Source: Pseudomonas sp. FP2196 (GTDB taxonomy: Bacteria; Pseudomonadota; Gammaproteobacteria; Pseudomonadales; Pseudomonadaceae). Taken from it: a stretch of DNA of 64,000 bases. Shown in pieces: positions 62,846 to 64,000 of this stretch (the first letter of the stretch is position 1; each line of letters begins with the position of its first letter). Made by a program: the position numbers and the translations under genes. The notes beneath the pieces were generated by a model. That model ran no database searches. It was given only the letters and a program-made list of their open reading frames with translations, and was not told the DNA's origin. The stretch spans positions 3,585,501 to 3,649,500 of the forward strand of contig NZ_CP117445.1 in assembly GCF_030687715.1 (NCBI RefSeq), read 5' to 3'.

Positions 62846-64000
62846 ATGAAATTCGCAGCCATCGAAGACGCACGCCTGTTCCTTGAACAGAACCCCGATA
62901 TCGACATGATCGAACTGTTCATTCTCGACGCCAACGGCGTGCCACGCGGCAAGCTGTTGCACCGTGAAGAACTGCTGGCCGTGTATGAAAGCGGCCGCCC
63001 GCTGCCCAGCACCATTCTCGGTCTGACCGTTCAGGGTGAGGACGTGGAAAACTCCGGTCTGGTGTGGGATGTCGGCGACATCGATTGTCGTGCCTATCCG
63101 CTGGAAGGCAGTCTCGTGCGCCTGCCGTGGAGGCAGATTCCGACTGCCGCCGTGCAGGTCAGCATGCACCCGACTGAGGGCATGCCGGCGAGCATCGCCG
63201 ACCCGCGCCATCTGCTGATCAAGGTGGTCGACGCGCTCAAGGCCGAAGGTTATTACCCGGTGATGGCTTGCGAGCTGGAGTTCTATCTGCTCGATGCCAA
63301 ACGCGATCACAACGGCCGCCCGCAACCGGCGCTGGATGCCGACGGCGGTCGACCGCGACACACCCAGGTTTACGGTTTGCGCGAGCTGGAGCAGATCGAA
63401 CCGTTCCTCGCCGACCTCTATAGCGCCTGCAAACTGCACGGTATTCCGGCGCGTACGGCCATCTCGGAATACGCGCCGGGGCAAGTGGAAATCACCCTCG
63501 AACACGGCGATGCGCTGGAGGCGATGGATCAGGCCGTGCGCTACAAACGATTGGTCAAAGCCGTGGCGCACAAGCACGGCATGCAGGCGACGTTCATGGC
63601 CAAGCCGTTCGATGATCTGGCGGGCACTGGCATGCACATGCACGTCAGCCTCGCCGACGCCGAAGGACGCAATCTGTTTGCCTCCGAAGACCCGGCCGGC
63701 ACGCCGCTGCTGCGCACGGCGATTGGCGGCATGCTCGCGTCGTTGCTTGATTCGCTGCTGCTGTTCTGCCCGAACGCGAACTCCTATCGCCGCTTTCAGG
63801 CCAACAGCTACGCACCTTTGGCGCCAACCTGGGGCGTCGACAACCGCACCGTCAGCCTGCGCGTGCCGGGCGGCCCGGCCAACACCCGACACATCGAACA
63901 CCGCATCTGCGGCGCCGACGCCAACCCGTATCTGGCGGCGGCAGCGATTCTTGCCGGCATTCATCGGGGTATTCGCGAGCACCTTGATCCGGGGGCGCCG
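62846..64000 (+). CDS. glutamine synthetase-family protein (gamma-glutamylpolyamine synthetase-like), 3' truncated
   Basis: The first 385 codons are present and the frame is open at the window edge. Motifs of the family include LFILDANGVPRGKLL, the glutamate-site MACELEFYLLD, GTGMHMHVSL, SYAPLAPTWGVDNRTVSLRV and HRICGADANPYLAAAAILAG. The proteins lacking the adenylylation site in this group (PuuA/SpuI) ligate glutamate to polyamines such as putrescine. The polyamine-type importer at 0.4-4.3 kb is not adjacent but fits this theme. Confidence 0.88.
   Translation, partial: MKFAAIEDARLFLEQNPDIDMIELFILDANGVPRGKLLHREELLAVYESGRPLPSTILGLTVQGEDVENSGLVWDVGDIDCRAYPLEGSLVRLPWRQIPTAAVQVSMHPTEGMPASIADPRHLLIKVVDALKAEGYYPVMACELEFYLLDAKRDHNGRPQPALDADGGRPRHTQVYGLRELEQIEPFLADLYSACKLHGIPARTAISEYAPGQVEITLEHGDALEAMDQAVRYKRLVKAVAHKHGMQATFMAKPFDDLAGTGMHMHVSLADAEGRNLFASEDPAGTPLLRTAIGGMLASLLDSLLLFCPNANSYRRFQANSYAPLAPTWGVDNRTVSLRVPGGPANTRHIEHRICGADANPYLAAAAILAGIHRGIREHLDPGAP

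Noticed and set aside
62660..63982. A 440-codon minus-strand frame at the window end
   Set aside because: Shadow of the glutamine-synthetase-family gene, whose motifs are in the plus frame that runs off the edge.

Overview
The window reads as chromosomal DNA of a Pseudomonas, most likely of the P. fluorescens group. The evidence is the high GC content, three families of short palindromic intergenic repeats (REP-like) with cores typical of that group, and a gene block that I remember as conserved in Pseudomonas: rnhA, a SAM methyltransferase, gloB, mltD, two peptide-binding proteins, yejB, yejE, yejF, fabI. I see no rRNA, tRNA, CRISPR array, transposase or prophage. The window opens in the last codons of one gene and closes inside a glutamine-synthetase-like gene.

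Layout. 0-4.4 kb: a four-gene polyamine-type ABC importer behind a promoter covered by a long palindrome. 4.5-7.7 kb (mostly minus): map, a ParD-like gene, a small ORF of doubtful status, a LysE exporter, two abutting gene remnants (site-2 protease C-terminus and MFS N-terminus) and a divergent LysR gene. 7.7-11.7 kb: a Pho-box promoter with a terminator about 55 bases on (candidate small RNA), a short Ppx/GppA protein, and a cystathionine beta-synthase / gamma-lyase pair (reverse transsulfuration). 11.7-13 kb: a gene-poor stretch and two small lipoproteins. 13-18.3 kb: a hybrid histidine kinase with a divergent LuxR-type regulator, PPK2, a bile-acid-symporter-family carrier and a divergent AraC regulator. 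18.4-31.8 kb: TerC, then the rnhA-to-fabI block with the oligopeptide importer.

32-41 kb: a GAF-GGDEF diguanylate cyclase, a molybdenum hydroxylase set (diheme cytochrome c, Tat-exported large subunit, [2Fe-2S] subunit), a chloroperoxidase-type hydrolase, a GFA protein, a DUF6124-type gene with a structured leader, a methyltransferase, a VOC protein and an AraC regulator. 41-49.5 kb: two LysE exporters, the bacteriophytochrome/heme oxygenase operon bphO-bphP with a perfect inverted repeat upstream, and an alkylation repair operon (ada, a PEP-mutase-family gene, alkA-like) followed by DoxX. 49.5-57 kb: two divergent L,D-transpeptidases of different families, a DUF2790 gene with copR-copS and a Cus/Cop-like box, and an MFS exporter whose C-terminus is encoded by a REP element, with a divergent LysR gene. 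57-64 kb: a SleB-type hydrolase, a CAP-domain protein, moaA, bestrophin, chrA, and a glutamine-synthetase-family gene preceded by hairpins and two overlapping small ORFs.

The least explained signals are regulatory: the Pho-box/terminator pair at 7.74-7.84 kb, the leader at 38.0-38.2 kb that could switch between two pairings, and the small-ORF leader at 62.4-62.6 kb. No single large unknown multi-gene system stands out.
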